This document shows positions 8,438-18,363 of a stretch of 64,000 bases of DNA, piece after piece. Under the pieces are notes generated by a model. It did no database searches. It was not told the DNA's origin and was given only the letters and a program-made list of their open reading frames with translations. Numbering within the stretch: the stretch's first letter is position 1; every line of letters begins with the position of its first letter. The translations under genes and the position numbers were made by a program. Origin of the DNA: Candidatus Desulfovibrio trichonymphae (GTDB lineage Bacteria > Desulfobacterota > Desulfovibrionia > Desulfovibrionales > Desulfovibrionaceae). The DNA is taken from NCBI RefSeq assembly GCF_002355955.1, contig NZ_AP017368.1:124001-188000 (forward strand), in the 5' to 3' direction.

Positions 8438-9391
8438 ATGCATCTGCGCAAACGCGTTCTGGTCACCGGCGGTTCCGGCTTTCTGGGTTCACACCTGTGC
8501 GGGCGCCTGCTCAATCAGGGCCATGAAGTGCTCTGCGCGGACAATTTTTTTTCCAGCGCCCGCGCCAATGTTGAACATCTCATGGACAACAGGCGTTTTG
8601 AACTGATCCGTCATGACGTCACTTTTCCGCTTTATGTGGAGGTGGACGAAATATACAATCTGGCCTGCCCGGCGTCGCCCGTGCACTACCAGCACGACCC
8701 CGTGCAGACCATCAAAATCTGCGTTCACGGCGCCATCAACATGCTCGGGCTGGCAAAACGTCTCACGGCACGCATTTATCAGGCCTCTACAAGCGAAGTC
8801 TACGGCGACCCGGAAGTACACCCGCAGACGGAAGACTATTGGGGCCGTGTCAACCCGAATGGAATTCGCTCCTGTTACGACGAAGGCAAACGTTGCGCGG
8901 AGGCGCTTTTTTTCGCCTATTGGCGGCAAAGTGCGTTGCCCGTCAAGGTGGGCCGTATTTTTAACACCTACGGCCCGAGAATGCACCCCAACGACGGGCG
9001 CGTCGTCTCCAACTTCATTATGCAGGCACTGAAAAACGCCCCTGTCACCATCTACGGCAACGGCAGCCAGACACGCTCTTTTTGCTATGTGGACGATCTT
9101 GTGGAGTGCATGCTGCGTTTTATGGACTCTCCAGATGATTTTGTCGGCCCCATGAATATGGGCAACCCCGTCGAATTTTCCGTCATGGAGCTGGCGGAAA
9201 AGGTGATAGACATAACCGGCAGCCGCTCGCCAATTGTTTGCGAGCCGCTGCCGCGCGACGATCCGAAGCAACGCCGGCCGGACATCGCCCTTGCGCGTGA
9301 AAAACTGGGATGGGAGCCTGCTGTGCCGCTTGCAGAAGGCCTGAAAAAAACTGTCGCCTATTTTGAAAAGATGCTGCACTCAGGCATGTGA
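8438..9391 (+). CDS. uxs: UDP-glucuronate decarboxylase (UDP-xylose synthase)
   Basis: 317 residues from the ATG at 8438, which has CCGGAGG four bases upstream; longer in-frame readings lack this. It is a short-chain dehydrogenase/reductase of the extended type: GGSGFLG (11-17) binds NAD, and the catalytic set is T118 in [15 protein letters not shown] and YDEGK (Y147, K151). The motifs [33 protein letters not shown] and [14 protein letters not shown] are very typical of UXS. It converts UDP-glucuronate to UDP-xylose for surface polysaccharide. No glycosyltransferase gene is adjacent, so the end product is unknown. It is transcribed away from the tatD-gcv operon. Confidence 0.93.
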   Translation: MHLRKRVLVTGGSGFLGSHLCGRLLNQGHEVLCADNFFSSARANVEHLMDNRRFELIRHDVTFPLYVEVDEIYNLACPASPVHYQHDPVQTIKICVHGAINMLGLAKRLTARIYQASTSEVYGDPEVHPQTEDYWGRVNPNGIRSCYDEGKRCAEALFFAYWRQSALPVKVGRIFNTYGPRMHPNDGRVVSNFIMQALKNAPVTIYGNGSQTRSFCYVDDLVECMLRFMDSPDDFVGPMNMGNPVEFSVMELAEKVIDITGSRSPIVCEPLPRDDPKQRRPDIALAREKLGWEPAVPLAEGLKKTVAYFEKMLHSGM

Positions 9392-9575
9392 GGGGGATGT
9401 CCATGCCGGTCGGCTTCGACGCGCAGCCGTTGCCTGATGAACGGGGCATCCAGGCACTCTTGTCGCTCCGGCCTTGGTGCCAATGTCACGCGTACCAATC
9501 CTTTCGTATGAACCGTATGAACAAAACTGTGCACAAAAAAAGGGGCATGCGACTGTCGTCAATCCCCTGAGATTT
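9392..9575. other. Gap between uxs and tRNA-Pro, no gene seen
   Basis: The short open frames on both strands here have no recognisable similarity and no good ribosome sites. A CACAAAAAAAGGGGC stretch and a T-poor spacer lie just beyond the 3' end of the tRNA. Confidence 0.4.
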
Positions 9576-9653
9576 TGGTCGGGATGGCGCGATTCGAACG
9601 CGCGGCCTCAGCGTCCCGAACGCTGCACTCTAGCCAAACTGAGCCACATCCCG
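9576..9653 (-). tRNA. tRNA-Pro (anticodon CGG)
   Basis: Reading the minus strand, the acceptor stem CGGGATG (9647-9653) pairs with CATCCCG (9580-9586), followed by discriminator A and an encoded CCA at 9576-9578. The anticodon arm has loop TTCGGGA, giving anticodon CGG, which reads the proline codon CCG. The T-loop GTTCGAATC is standard. Confidence 0.95.
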
Positions 9654-9828
9654 AATAGTATAAGTTATACTGAACAAGTATAGGCTGCAAGACATTTTTT
9701 ATTCTCATTTTTTCAAAAAATTCAATATGGAAATTTTTCTTTAATCAGACAGGAAGATATAGAATCTTATCTGGGGTATTATAGATTTTTCTGAATCAAT
9801 TGATATAAAAGAGCGTTATCTACTTACA

Positions 9829-10956
9829 TTAGCAGGTATTTTTGTTAAATCTCAGATGCCCCATCAATCCACATTTCACATTGACCGAGCCTTCCGGCGG
9901 GTACTTATATTTTCTGAGCAATCGTTTCACTATGCGCCGCATATCAGCGCGGGCGGATTCTTTTCTTTGCCAGTCAATAGTCCTGCTTTTTTGCAGCAGT
10001 TCTGTCAGTTCCTTCGTCAAGGCGACAAGGTGTTCATTCTGGTTTTGATAATAGTCTTTGATCGCTTGCGGTTTTGTCAGGGCATCATAGAAAGCCGATT
10101 CTTCCGGCGAAAGCCCCATTGCTTCGCCTTCAGCGTTCGCGGCGGCCATGTCCTTCGCCATTTTGATCAGTTCAGCAATAACTTCCTCATTGGTGAGCAT
10201 CCCGTTGAGGTAGGCCTTCATAGCGCGGGAAAGCATTTCAGAAAATTTTTCCGATTTGACAAGATTTGTGCGCCGGTAGAGCGACACCTGTTCCGCAATC
10301 AGTTTTTTCAAAAGTTCAACGGCAAGATTGCGCTCTTTAATCTTAGATATTTCTTCCAGAAACTTGGGGTCAAAGAGGGAAAAGCCGGTTCCCACATCAG
10401 CAAAAAGGTTGATTACCCCTTCGCTCTGAATGCTCTGCTTAAGCAATTCATTGATAGCCGCATTGATCTCTTTCAAAGAAAGCGGCTTGCCCGGGCCGGT
10501 GATACGGGTCAGTAATGTTCTGACTGCTTCAAAGTACGCGGCCTCCATGCGTTGCTCAACATTTGCCAGACTGCGGCAAAGAGAAAGTGCCTGCCGCAGC
10601 AGCATAGCCTCCTTGATAAATGCCTGCTTCTTTTGCTCCTTGTCTGGGGAAGATAAAAAGTTCAACCCGCCGCTGATTGCTTTTGCCCGCTGGAAATCTG
10701 TACCGTTTGCGAATATGGAATAATCATAGCCGTGCATCAGTCCACGGCAGACTTCCAATTTTTCAATAAATTTCGGCAATGCGGTTTTTCCGATGTCAGG
10801 ATCGCCAAAATTCTTTTTGTCCCGGTTGGTATAATCGTTCATTGCCTGTTTGAGAGCGCCCGCAATGCCGACATAATCCACGACCAGACCGCCTTCCTTA
10901 TCCCTGTAAACGCGGTTCACGCGGGCGATGGCCTGCATGAGATTGTGCCCGGACAT
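9829..10956 (-). pseudogene. hsdR: Type I restriction enzyme HsdR, C-terminal part
   Basis: The frame encodes the C-terminal region of a type I restriction motor subunit: [26 protein letters not shown] (helicase motif VI, with QAIARVNR) followed by the long helical HsdR tail (EKLEVCRGLMHGYDYS, RRIVKRLLRKYKYPPEG). The reading frame is separated from the upstream helicase part by a one-base shift near 10,962-10,968, where ATMYV should run on into KPMSGHN. After YKYPPEG the last 19 residues no longer look like HsdR, so the 3' end is probably also altered. It is almost certainly non-functional as it stands. Confidence 0.85.
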
Positions 10957-12239
10957 GGGCTTGTGACATACATTGTCGCCAGGGAGGGTACGTCAAAGCC
11001 GGTCAGCCACATATCCACGACAATGGCTATTTTCAGCGGATCGTCATTATCCTTGAATTTTTTCGCCATCGCGTCACGATGCCGCCTGTTGCCGATAATA
11101 GGACGCCATTCTTCGGGATCGTCATTGCCGGAGGTCATCACTACTCCGACTTTCTCAGTCCATGCCGGGCGCAGTTCCAGAAGTTTGTGATAAATTTTCA
11201 CGGCGACAGGGCGAGAATAGGCGACAATCAGGGCTTTATCGGTCAATTCATGCTGACGCCCGTTTTCATAGTGCGCCACAATGTCTTCGCACAGTGCGCC
11301 TATCGTCTGCGGAGCGCCGAGGATGCTTTCCATCTGCCCGAGTTCTTTCTTGCTCTTTTCTATGGCATACGGCTCCGCATTCTGGGCCATGACATCATAT
11401 TCGGCGTCAATCAGCTTCAGAATTTCGGCATCAAGTTTCAGATGGATAACGCGGCTTTCGTAATAGACCGGGCGGGTTGCGCCGTCTTCCACCGCCTGCG
11501 TCATGTCGTAAACGTCAATATAGTCGCCGAACACTTCAATGGTGCTGCGGTCTTTGGAGGAAATCGGAGTACCGGTAAAACCTATGTATGTGGCATTGGG
11601 CAGGCTGTCCCGGATAATGCGGGCTGTGCCGATGGTGACGCGCCCGGTATCGGCGTTAATGTTGCCCTGATGGTTTTCAACAAATTTTGCGGACTGCACG
11701 AACATGCCGCCGCTGCCGCAGCATGGGTCATAAACTCTGCCGTTGTACGGCTTCAACACCTCAACCAGAGTACGCACCACGCAGGCAGGCGTATAAAATT
11801 CTCCGGCCCGCTTGCCCTCTTGTTCAGCAAAGCGGGCAAGGCAATATTCGTAGGCGCGCCCCAGAATATCTTTACTGTCTCCATGTTCCGCCATCTGAAT
11901 ATTGGTGAACAGATCAACCACATCACCAAGACGCCGTTTGTCCAGTTCCGGGCGGGCGAAGTTTTTGGGGAGGATGTCTTTGAGCCGCTGATTTTCTTTT
12001 TCTATGGCCCGCGCATCGTCAATGACCGTGCCTATTTCTGGAGAATGTGCCTTTCCGGCGATAATATTCCATCGGCCGGAGGGAGGAACGAAAAAAATCC
12101 GTTCTGCAATGTATTTCAGAAAGATCAGGCCAAGAACAACCTGCTTGTATTCCGCCGCATCAAGATTGCCGCGCAGGATACAGGCGGCATCCCATATCTG
12201 TTTTTCAAAACCGATCTCGGCTGTGTTCTGTTCCGCCAT
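10957..12239 (-). pseudogene. HsdM N-terminus fused to HsdR helicase part
   Basis: Residues 1 to about 196 are a type I DNA methyltransferase: the HsdM N-terminal helical domain, then [19 protein letters not shown] and motif I DPCCGSGG (171-178). From about residue 200 the sequence becomes Hsd[15 protein letters not shown] (helicase motif III region) and [20 protein letters not shown] to [15 protein letters not shown] (motifs IV-V). The deletion junction is near 11,640. Missing are the HsdM catalytic motif IV (NPPF/Y), all of HsdS, and the HsdR nuclease domain and Walker A box. The frame then shifts after ATMYV. This is a deletion scar of a once complete hsd locus. Confidence 0.88.
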
Positions 12240-12488
12240 CGTATTATATTACCTCATCCCCGTGTATTGTTACTGAACAATTCTTATCCAGAAATACCCA
12301 ATGACATCCTTTTCATGTAAGGGTAATACAAAGGTAAAATTTTTTAGATCATGCCCAGCTGAGAGGATTTTCCCTGAGCATTTTTAGTACCATTTTGTAT
12401 AAGTTCTCAACACGTTTTTTTGTCAGAACCAACAGTTTTCAGGGCAAGTCCGTGCTCGTGGACAAAGAACGCGGGGAGCGCGGCTGTC
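12240..12488. other. Gap between hsd remnant and ilvD, nothing seen
   Basis: The part next to the hsd remnant is AT-rich (TTACATGAAAAGG, AAATTTTTTAG) and becomes GC-rich toward ilvD. I see no gene, tRNA or strong hairpin. Confidence 0.35.
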
Positions 12489-14180
12489 TTACTGCGCAGC
12501 GTTCACACTGTAACACGCGCCTGTCGCCGCTGAACTGACCTGACGGGCGTAACGCCGGAGCACTGGGTAGGGACATTCTTTTTGCGGAACGGCAAGGCCA
12601 GCCCTGCGCCGCTCAAGTTCGGCTTCATTCACAAGCAGATCAAGTTTGCGGCACGGTATGTCAATATGTATCATATCCCCCTCCCGCACAAGGGCAATCA
12701 CGCCGCCCGCCGCCGCTTCCGGAGAGATATGGCCTATAGCCGCGCCGTTGGTGCCGCCGGAAAAACGCCCGTCTGTGAGCAGCGCCACATCTTTGCCGAG
12801 CCCCATGCCGGTAATGGCCGCTGTGGGCGAAAGCATTTCACGCATGCCAGGTCCGCCGCGCGGCCCTTCGTAGCGTATCACCACTCCGTCTCCCGGCTGA
12901 ATCTTGCCGTCCAGTATGGCGGTCATGGCGTCCTGCTCGGAATCAAAAACCCTCGCGCGCACATCGCGGCGCATCATTTCCTGCGTCACGGCCGACTGTT
13001 TGACCACAGCCCCGTCAGGCGCAAGAGAGCCCCGTAAAATGGCTATGCCTCCCTGCCTTGAATACGCCTGATCAACAGGCCGGATAACTTCCGGATCCAG
13101 AATGCGGGCGTTCAGAACCTTCAAATTTTCACCCACAGTCGCGCCGGTGACTGTCAGGCAGTCTTTATGTATCAGGCCGAGCTTGTCGAGTTCACTTATA
13201 ACAGCCGGGATACCTCCGGCATTGTCCAGATCCACCATAAAATGCTTGCCCGCAGGGGAAAGTTTGCAGAGATTAGGGCTGTTGCGGCTTATTTCATCAA
13301 AGATTTCCAGAGAAATGTTCAGTCCCGCCTCGCCGAAAATTGCCGGCAGATGCAGCACCGTGTTGGTGGAACAGCCCAGCGCCATATCCACAGCGACGGC
13401 GTTGGCAACGGCTTTGTTCGTCACGATGTCACGGGGGCGGATATTGCGTTCAAGCAGATGCATCACCTTTATCCCTGCTGTTTTTGCCAGACGCACGCGC
13501 GCCGCGCTCACCGCGGGAACAACGCCGTTGCCGGGCAGGGCCACGCCGATTGTTTCGGCGAGGCAATTCATGGAATTGGCCGTAAACATTCCCGCGCAAG
13601 CGCCGCACCCCGGGCAGGCTCTCTCTGCCAAGTGTTCCAGTTCTTCCTCACTCATGCTGCCGACACGCACACGGCCCACCGCTTCAAAAACGGTGATCAG
13701 ATCACCCTGAGTGTGCGGGTTCAGTCTGCCGGGCAGCATGGGGCCGCCTGAAATCAAAATAGACGGCATATTGAGGCGCAGCATGGCCATGAGCATGCCG
13801 GGGACGCATTTATCGCAATTTGGAATAAAAACAAGCGCATCAAAGGCGTGCGCACGCGCCATGATTTCAATGGAGTCAGTGATATATTCCCGCGACGGCA
13901 GTGAAAAGCGCATGCCTTCGTGATTCATGGCAAGGCCGTCGCAGACGGCAATGGCCGGAAATTCCAGCGGAGTGCCGCCGGACATGCGCACGCCTGCCTT
14001 GACGGCTGACGCCAGCGCGTCGAGATGCATATGGCCGGGAACCACTTCACTCGCGGCGTTGACCACGCCCACAAGGGGACGGTTTATTTCTGCCCTGGTC
14101 AGGCCCAGCGCGTACAACAAGGAACGGTGCGGGGCTTTTTCCAGACCATCTTTCATCTTCCGGCTGCGTTCGTCATTCAT
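12489..14180 (-). CDS. ilvD: Dihydroxy-acid dehydratase
   Basis: 563 residues, normal for IlvD. It dehydrates 2,3-dihydroxy-isovalerate and 2,3-dihydroxy-3-methylvalerate to the keto acid precursors of valine and isoleucine. Conserved Fe-S residues are seen at C122 ([10 protein letters not shown]) and C195 ([11 protein letters not shown]). The position equivalent to Cys49 of the [2Fe-2S] enzymes is glycine (EVVPGHMHL), which points to the oxygen-sensitive [4Fe-4S] form and fits an anaerobe. [27 protein letters not shown] near 470-496 is the other family signature. It lies 36 bases downstream of glnS on the same strand. ilvE is encoded elsewhere in the window. Confidence 0.96.
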   Translation of the reverse strand: MNDERSRKMKDGLEKAPHRSLLYALGLTRAEINRPLVGVVNAASEVVPGHMHLDALASAVKAGVRMSGGTPLEFPAIAVCDGLAMNHEGMRFSLPSREYITDSIEIMARAHAFDALVFIPNCDKCVPGMLMAMLRLNMPSILISGGPMLPGRLNPHTQGDLITVFEAVGRVRVGSMSEEELEHLAERACPGCGACAGMFTANSMNCLAETIGVALPGNGVVPAVSAARVRLAKTAGIKVMHLLERNIRPRDIVTNKAVANAVAVDMALGCSTNTVLHLPAIFGEAGLNISLEIFDEISRNSPNLCKLSPAGKHFMVDLDNAGGIPAVISELDKLGLIHKDCLTVTGATVGENLKVLNARILDPEVIRPVDQAYSRQGGIAILRGSLAPDGAVVKQSAVTQEMMRRDVRARVFDSEQDAMTAILDGKIQPGDGVVIRYEGPRGGPGMREMLSPTAAITGMGLGKDVALLTDGRFSGGTNGAAIGHISPEAAAGGVIALVREGDMIHIDIPCRKLDLLVNEAELERRRAGLAVPQKECPYPVLRRYARQVSSAATGACYSVNAAQ

Positions 14181-14216
14181 ATTCTGTTCCTTTACGGCGA
14201 TAGCGGCGCATGCGGG

Positions 14217-15923
14217 TTATCCTTCCCTTTTCTCCAGCTTGGCCCAAGAGTCACGCAGTGTGACCGTGCGATTAAAAACCGGCATTTCGGCGGTGCTTTC
14301 CCTGTCTTTGCAGAAATAGCCCAGACGTTCAAACTGGACACGGTCCCCCACGCACGCGTCGGCCAGTGCCGGTTCCATCCATCCTCGCGTGCAGCGCAGC
14401 GAATCAGGAGTGACATTGTCCAGAAACGTTCCTTCCTCAGGCGCCTCGCCCGGATTCGCAACCGCAAATAACTGCTCATACAGACGCATGGTCGCAGGCA
14501 GGGCGTGCGCCGCCGAAACCCAGTGGATGGTGCCTTTGACTCGTCGGCCGTCCGGACTGCGGCCTCCTCTGCTTTGCGGGTCGTACATGCAACGCAGTTC
14601 CCTTACTTTGCCAGTCTCATCCAGCACGGCTTCCCTGCAAGTGATCAGGTAGGCGTAACGCAGGCGCACTTCGGCGTCTGGCGCGAGCCTGTGGTATTTT
14701 CTGGGCGGATTTGCGCGGAAGTCGTCCCGTTCAATATACAGTTCACGCGAAAACGGCACGTTGCGGGAGCCGAAAGCAGCGTCTTCCGGGTGATAGGGCA
14801 TTTCAAAAGTCTCCACTTGGCCTTTCGGATAATTTTCAATGATCACCTTGACTGGGTCAAGCACAGCCATGACGCGCGGGGCATGGTCGTTCAGATATTC
14901 GCGTATGCAGAATTCCAGCATGGCGACTTCAACTGTGGAATTTACGCGGGCAAGGCCGACGCGCGCGCAAAATTCGCGCAGCGCTTCCGGCGGCACGCCG
15001 CGCCTGCGTAGACCGCTCAGGGTGGGCATACGCGGGTCGTCCCAGCCGCTGACGCACCCGCTCTCCACAAGCTGAATTAGCCTGCGTTTGGAGAGCACGG
15101 TACAGGTCAGATTCAGGCGGGCAAACTCTATCTGCTGCGGGTGATACACGTTCAGTGCGTCCAGCACCCAGTCGTACAATTCTCGATTATTTGCGAACTC
15201 CAGCGTGCAGAGCGAATGTGTGATGCCTTCCAGCGAATCGGACAGACAGTGTGTATAATCGTAGAGCGGGTATATGCACCATGTTTTGCCGGTGCGGTGG
15301 TGTTCCGCATGGCGGATGCGATAGAGTGTGGGATCGCGCATCGCCGGATTGGATGAAGCCATGTCAATTTTGGCTCGCAGCACCCGCGCTCCGTCCGAAA
15401 ATTCTCCGGCGCGCATTCGTCGAAAAAGATCCAGATTCTCTTCCATGCTCCGGCTGCGCCACGGGCTTTCACGGCCTGGCTCCGTCAATGTGCCGCGGTA
15501 TTCGCGTATTTCATCAGCGGACAGATCGTCCACATAGGCCTTGCCCATGCGGATCAGTTGCTCGGCATATGCGTACAACTGCTCGAAATAGTCGGAAGCG
15601 TAAAATTCCCGTTCCTGCCAGTCCCCGCCGAGCCAGCGCACATCCTCACGGATGGAGTCAACATACTCGGTTTCTTCCTTTGCGGGGTTGGTGTCGTCAA
15701 AACGCAAATTGCACTTGCCGCCGAACTCGCCGGCCACGCCGAAATTGAGACAGATGGACTTTGCGTGTCCCAGATGCAGACAGCCGTTCGGCTCCGGCGG
15801 AAAACGCGTGTGCACACGGCCGCCGAAACGGCCCGAGGCGTTGTCGTCCTGAATTCTCGCGCGGATAAAATCCACACCGGGCCTGCCCGGCGTCCCGTTC
15901 TTGTCGTTGCCGTTTTTTGACAT
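14217..15923 (-). CDS. glnS: Glutaminyl-tRNA synthetase
   Basis: 568 residues, class I synthetase. The HIGH-like motif is [12 protein letters not shown] (45-56) and the KMSKS-like motif is VLSKR (276-280), both in the versions typical of Gln[18 protein letters not shown] (75-91), [26 protein letters not shown] (218-243) and the anticodon-binding beta-barrel region at the end ([23 protein letters not shown]) support glutaminyl rather than glutamyl specificity. It charges tRNA-Gln directly. The gene precedes ilvD by 36 bases and may be co-transcribed with it. Confidence 0.96.
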   Translation of the reverse strand: MSKNGNDKNGTPGRPGVDFIRARIQDDNASGRFGGRVHTRFPPEPNGCLHLGHAKSICLNFGVAGEFGGKCNLRFDDTNPAKEETEYVDSIREDVRWLGGDWQEREFYASDYFEQLYAYAEQLIRMGKAYVDDLSADEIREYRGTLTEPGRESPWRSRSMEENLDLFRRMRAGEFSDGARVLRAKIDMASSNPAMRDPTLYRIRHAEHHRTGKTWCIYPLYDYTHCLSDSLEGITHSLCTLEFANNRELYDWVLDALNVYHPQQIEFARLNLTCTVLSKRRLIQLVESGCVSGWDDPRMPTLSGLRRRGVPPEALREFCARVGLARVNSTVEVAMLEFCIREYLNDHAPRVMAVLDPVKVIIENYPKGQVETFEMPYHPEDAAFGSRNVPFSRELYIERDDFRANPPRKYHRLAPDAEVRLRYAYLITCREAVLDETGKVRELRCMYDPQSRGGRSPDGRRVKGTIHWVSAAHALPATMRLYEQLFAVANPGEAPEEGTFLDNVTPDSLRCTRGWMEPALADACVGDRVQFERLGYFCKDRESTAEMPVFNRTVTLRDSWAKLEKREG

Positions 15924-16138
15924 GCTGCGCTCCGCTGTTTTTTCCCGGTACTGCCAGCGGCAAAATACGCCAAGCGGCCATACGGGTCAATCATGCCGGT
16001 ATACCCTTTCTCTGTTCGCGTTATGAGCGCGACAGCCATGCAGCGTGCAACGCGCGTCGCCCTTGACAAGGCCTGCAAATTTACGCTAACAACGCTTGTA
16101 ATGTGACCATGCATGTCTTGTATGCGTTGCAGCAGCAC

Positions 16139-16233
16139 GGAGAGGTGTCCGAGTCGGCTGAAGGAGCTCGCCTGCTAAGCGAGTATACGGGCTTAAACCT
16201 GTATCCAGGGTTCAAATCCCTGCCTCTCCGCCA
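16139..16233 (+). tRNA. tRNA-Ser (anticodon GCT)
   Basis: Acceptor stem GGAGAGG (16139-16145) pairs with CCTCTCC (16223-16229), followed by discriminator G and encoded CCA (16231-16233). The anticodon loop CTGCTAA gives anticodon GCT, reading AGC/AGU. A long variable arm (about 16184-16204) is as expected for a class II tRNA. Confidence 0.97.
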
Positions 16234-16462
16234 ATTTTAAGTCCAGATAAACACAGAAAGGCCGGAACTCCTAAAAAACATAAGGATTCCGGAATGTTCT
16301 GTGATGGCGTTTATCAAAACACGATACCAGCAAAAACGATATGCTTTGCGGCTCAAGGCTTTCCGGTCGTGTTGGTATTTGAAACGGCAAGCTGTCTGAT
16401 ATTCGTGAAAGAAGCGTATTAAGTGGAAAAAGCGAAAATGGCGAATTTAGCGGGCAAAATAG
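16234..16462. other. Gap downstream of tRNA-Ser, no firm gene
   Basis: No convincing gene. A short plus-strand frame from 16,304 encodes a lysine- and arginine-rich peptide (MAFIKTRYQQKRYALRLKAF) of 31 residues without a good ribosome site. Because the region follows a tRNA 3' end and precedes a possible toxin-antitoxin remnant, it may be the scar of a lost insertion, but no attachment-site duplicate of the tRNA end is visible. Confidence 0.3.
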
Positions 16463-16712
16463 TCACAGCGCAAATTTTTCCTGGCATTTCCCTCTGAGAG
16501 CGGCCTTATACGCTTCAACCTGAGCGTTTGCCGCTATGTGGAGGATGCCTTGCCCGGCAGCCCAGTTCCTCCAATCCGGTTTCAACCTTACATCTGAACC
16601 AGCTTTCATCCTGTCGGTTTCTTGCGTCTTGTCGCACATATTCAGCCATAAACCCCTTCAACAATTCATCTCCATCACACACAATGGGCAAATGCGGTTC
16701 GCAATCCAGCAT
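16463..16712 (-). pseudogene. Possible antitoxin (stability determinant) remnant
   Basis: On the minus strand a frame from 16712 reads MLDCEPHLPIVCDGDELLKG, then AEYVRQDARNRQDESWFRCK. After the Cys-Arg-Ala near 16,550 it goes out of phase. A one-base shift restores a sensible tail (GILHIAANAQVEAYKAALRG) ending at a stop at 16,463. The ESWFRCKVETGLEE pattern resembles small ParE-partner antitoxins (stability determinant type), which contain W-F-R-x-K-V-x-x-x-L. I see no partner toxin. The assignment is tentative and rests on this short motif. Confidence 0.3.
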
Positions 16713-16788
16713 CTACGGACAATCATAGATATTCCTCTTTTCCAGGAGTACCTCTCTTTTTGCAGAATATAAAACAACAGGGTGCCCA

Positions 16789-18363
16789 TCAGCGGCAAGC
16801 ATCTTCCAGCAGACGCCGTTGCTGCTGCTCCATTGCCATGCGACGCCGCTCAATATCTTGCAAAGTTTTCTCTGCGGACAGCGCCAGTTCTCCCAGCGAA
16901 CCACTGTTGTCCACCATCATGTCACAGACGGCCTCTTTGCAGGCTTCAGGCCATTGCCAGGATTCCAGCGCCGCCGCCTTGTCTTCACTCCATCCGCGTT
17001 CTGTCATGGTGCGATGCATACGTTGTGCCGTCGGGCAGTGCACACCTATTGTCAGCGGCGCAGGACGGAAGGCGCCTTGCCAGCCGCATTCAAAATAGAG
17101 AGGCACTTCCGCCACTGCCGCAAAAAAACCTGCATTTTCCTGCTTTTTCCAGAATGCATCAAGGGCAACGCGTACCAGGCCGTGCACCATCTGCTCAATG
17201 TCGTGACGTAGCACTGTGTCCGCGCGCATGGCGGCGAACAGCGCCGTCTTGTCCACAGCGCCGGCCGCTGTCAACTGCAGGTTGCCGCATCGCTGCCCCA
17301 CCCACTCGGCAACTTCGCCTCCAGACGCGTATAAATCCGCCACAATGGCGTCGGCGCTGATCACGGGAAGCCCCGTATTTGCCAGATACCGAACAAATGT
17401 GGATTTGCCGCTGCCGGGATTGCCGACAACCACTATACGCTGTATACGGCGGCAGGCGGCAAGGGCGATCTGTATCATGTCCTCCGGCAACGGGCAGACA
17501 AAACGCATTTTTTTGTCTGTCTGCGGGTGTGTGAAGGACAGACGCCAGGCGTGCAGCATCTGGCGCGACGCGCGCGCCCGTATATTTTTGGGCGCATACA
17601 ATGCGTCACCCAGCAAAGGATGCCCCAGATGGGACAGATGTACGCGAATTTGGTGTGTGCGGCCTGTGTGAATGCACACTGTCAGCAGGGAGACGCTTTG
17701 ATCAGGAGCGCTCCAGAGTCGTTTCCAGGTTGTTTGTGCAGGTTTGCCGCCATGCGCCTGTGGAAGCACCGACATCTTGATCCTGATTGTCGGGTGCCGT
17801 CCCAGCGGCTCCAGACACTGCCCTTCGGACGACGGCATGCCGCTTACAATGGCCAGATATTCCTTGTAGACCTTGCGTCGGGCAAAAGCATCACTCAGGG
17901 CAAGACGCGTGGGTTCGTCAAGAGCAGCCAGCAAAAGACCGCTTGTGTCTTTGTCCAGCCGATGCACAATGCCCGGGCGTGATCCCCCAAGTCGGGTAAG
18001 TTGCGGGAAATGCCCAAGCAGGCGTTGCACCAGCGTGTTGTCCGGACAGGATGGGCAGGGATGCACAGTCAGGCCTGCAGGTTTGTTGCAGACAAGCAGA
18101 TACTCATCTTGCCAGAGTATTTCTACCCGGCGCTTTTCAGCAGTCAGTATCTTGTGCGCCGCAGGGAGGCGTAACGACACGCGCTGACCGAATCGTGTCC
18201 GGGCAGCGGGGCGTGTCATGACAAGGCCATCGATAAGGCACAATCCGGCAAGCACGGCTTTTTGCAGTGCCGCCCGTGACAGTTCAGGCACGGCGTCCCG
18301 CAAAACACGATCCAGCCGCTGCCCAACCGTTTTCTCGGTGATCAAAAGCTCAATGTCGTTCAA
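16789..18363 (-). CDS. RluD-type pseudouridine synthase / dephospho-CoA kinase fusion
   Basis: 524 residues with two enzymes in one frame. Residues 1-70 are an S4 RNA-binding domain and about 85-300 an RluA/RluD pseudouridine synthase with the catalytic motif HRLDKDTSG (134-142, Asp137) and HTGRTHQIRVH (232-242). From about 308 a P-loop kinase starts: GNPGSGKST (314-322), ISADAIVADLY in place of the CoaE IDAD motif, and PLYFECGW like the CoaE PLLFE motif. The first half would modify rRNA uridines; the second would phosphorylate dephospho-CoA. No stop or ribosome site separates them, so one polypeptide is expected. The start overlaps the upstream lipoprotein gene by four bases. Confidence 0.88.
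   Translation of the reverse strand: MNDIELLITEKTVGQRLDRVLRDAVPELSRAALQKAVLAGLCLIDGLVMTRPAARTRFGQRVSLRLPAAHKILTAEKRRVEILWQDEYLLVCNKPAGLTVHPCPSCPDNTLVQRLLGHFPQLTRLGGSRPGIVHRLDKDTSGLLLAALDEPTRLALSDAFARRKVYKEYLAIVSGMPSSEGQCLEPLGRHPTIRIKMSVLPQAHGGKPAQTTWKRLWSAPDQSVSLLTVCIHTGRTHQIRVHLSHLGHPLLGDALYAPKNIRARASRQMLHAWRLSFTHPQTDKKMRFVCPLPEDMIQIALAACRRIQRIVVVGNPGSGKSTFVRYLANTGLPVISADAIVADLYASGGEVAEWVGQRCGNLQLTAAGAVDKTALFAAMRADTVLRHDIEQMVHGLVRVALDAFWKKQENAGFFAAVAEVPLYFECGWQGAFRPAPLTIGVHCPTAQRMHRTMTERGWSEDKAAALESWQWPEACKEAVCDMMVDNSGSLGELALSAEKTLQDIERRRMAMEQQQRRLLEDACR

Noticed and set aside
10917-10956. Reading the hsd overlap as two normal overlapping genes
   Set aside because: The downstream start lies inside helicase motif VI and the upstream tail after ATMYV is out of phase, so this is a frameshift rather than a gene boundary.
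9576-12239. tRNA-Pro as an integration site for the hsd locus
   Set aside because: The hsd remnant lies on the 5' side of the tRNA, and no repeat of the tRNA end is seen on the far side.
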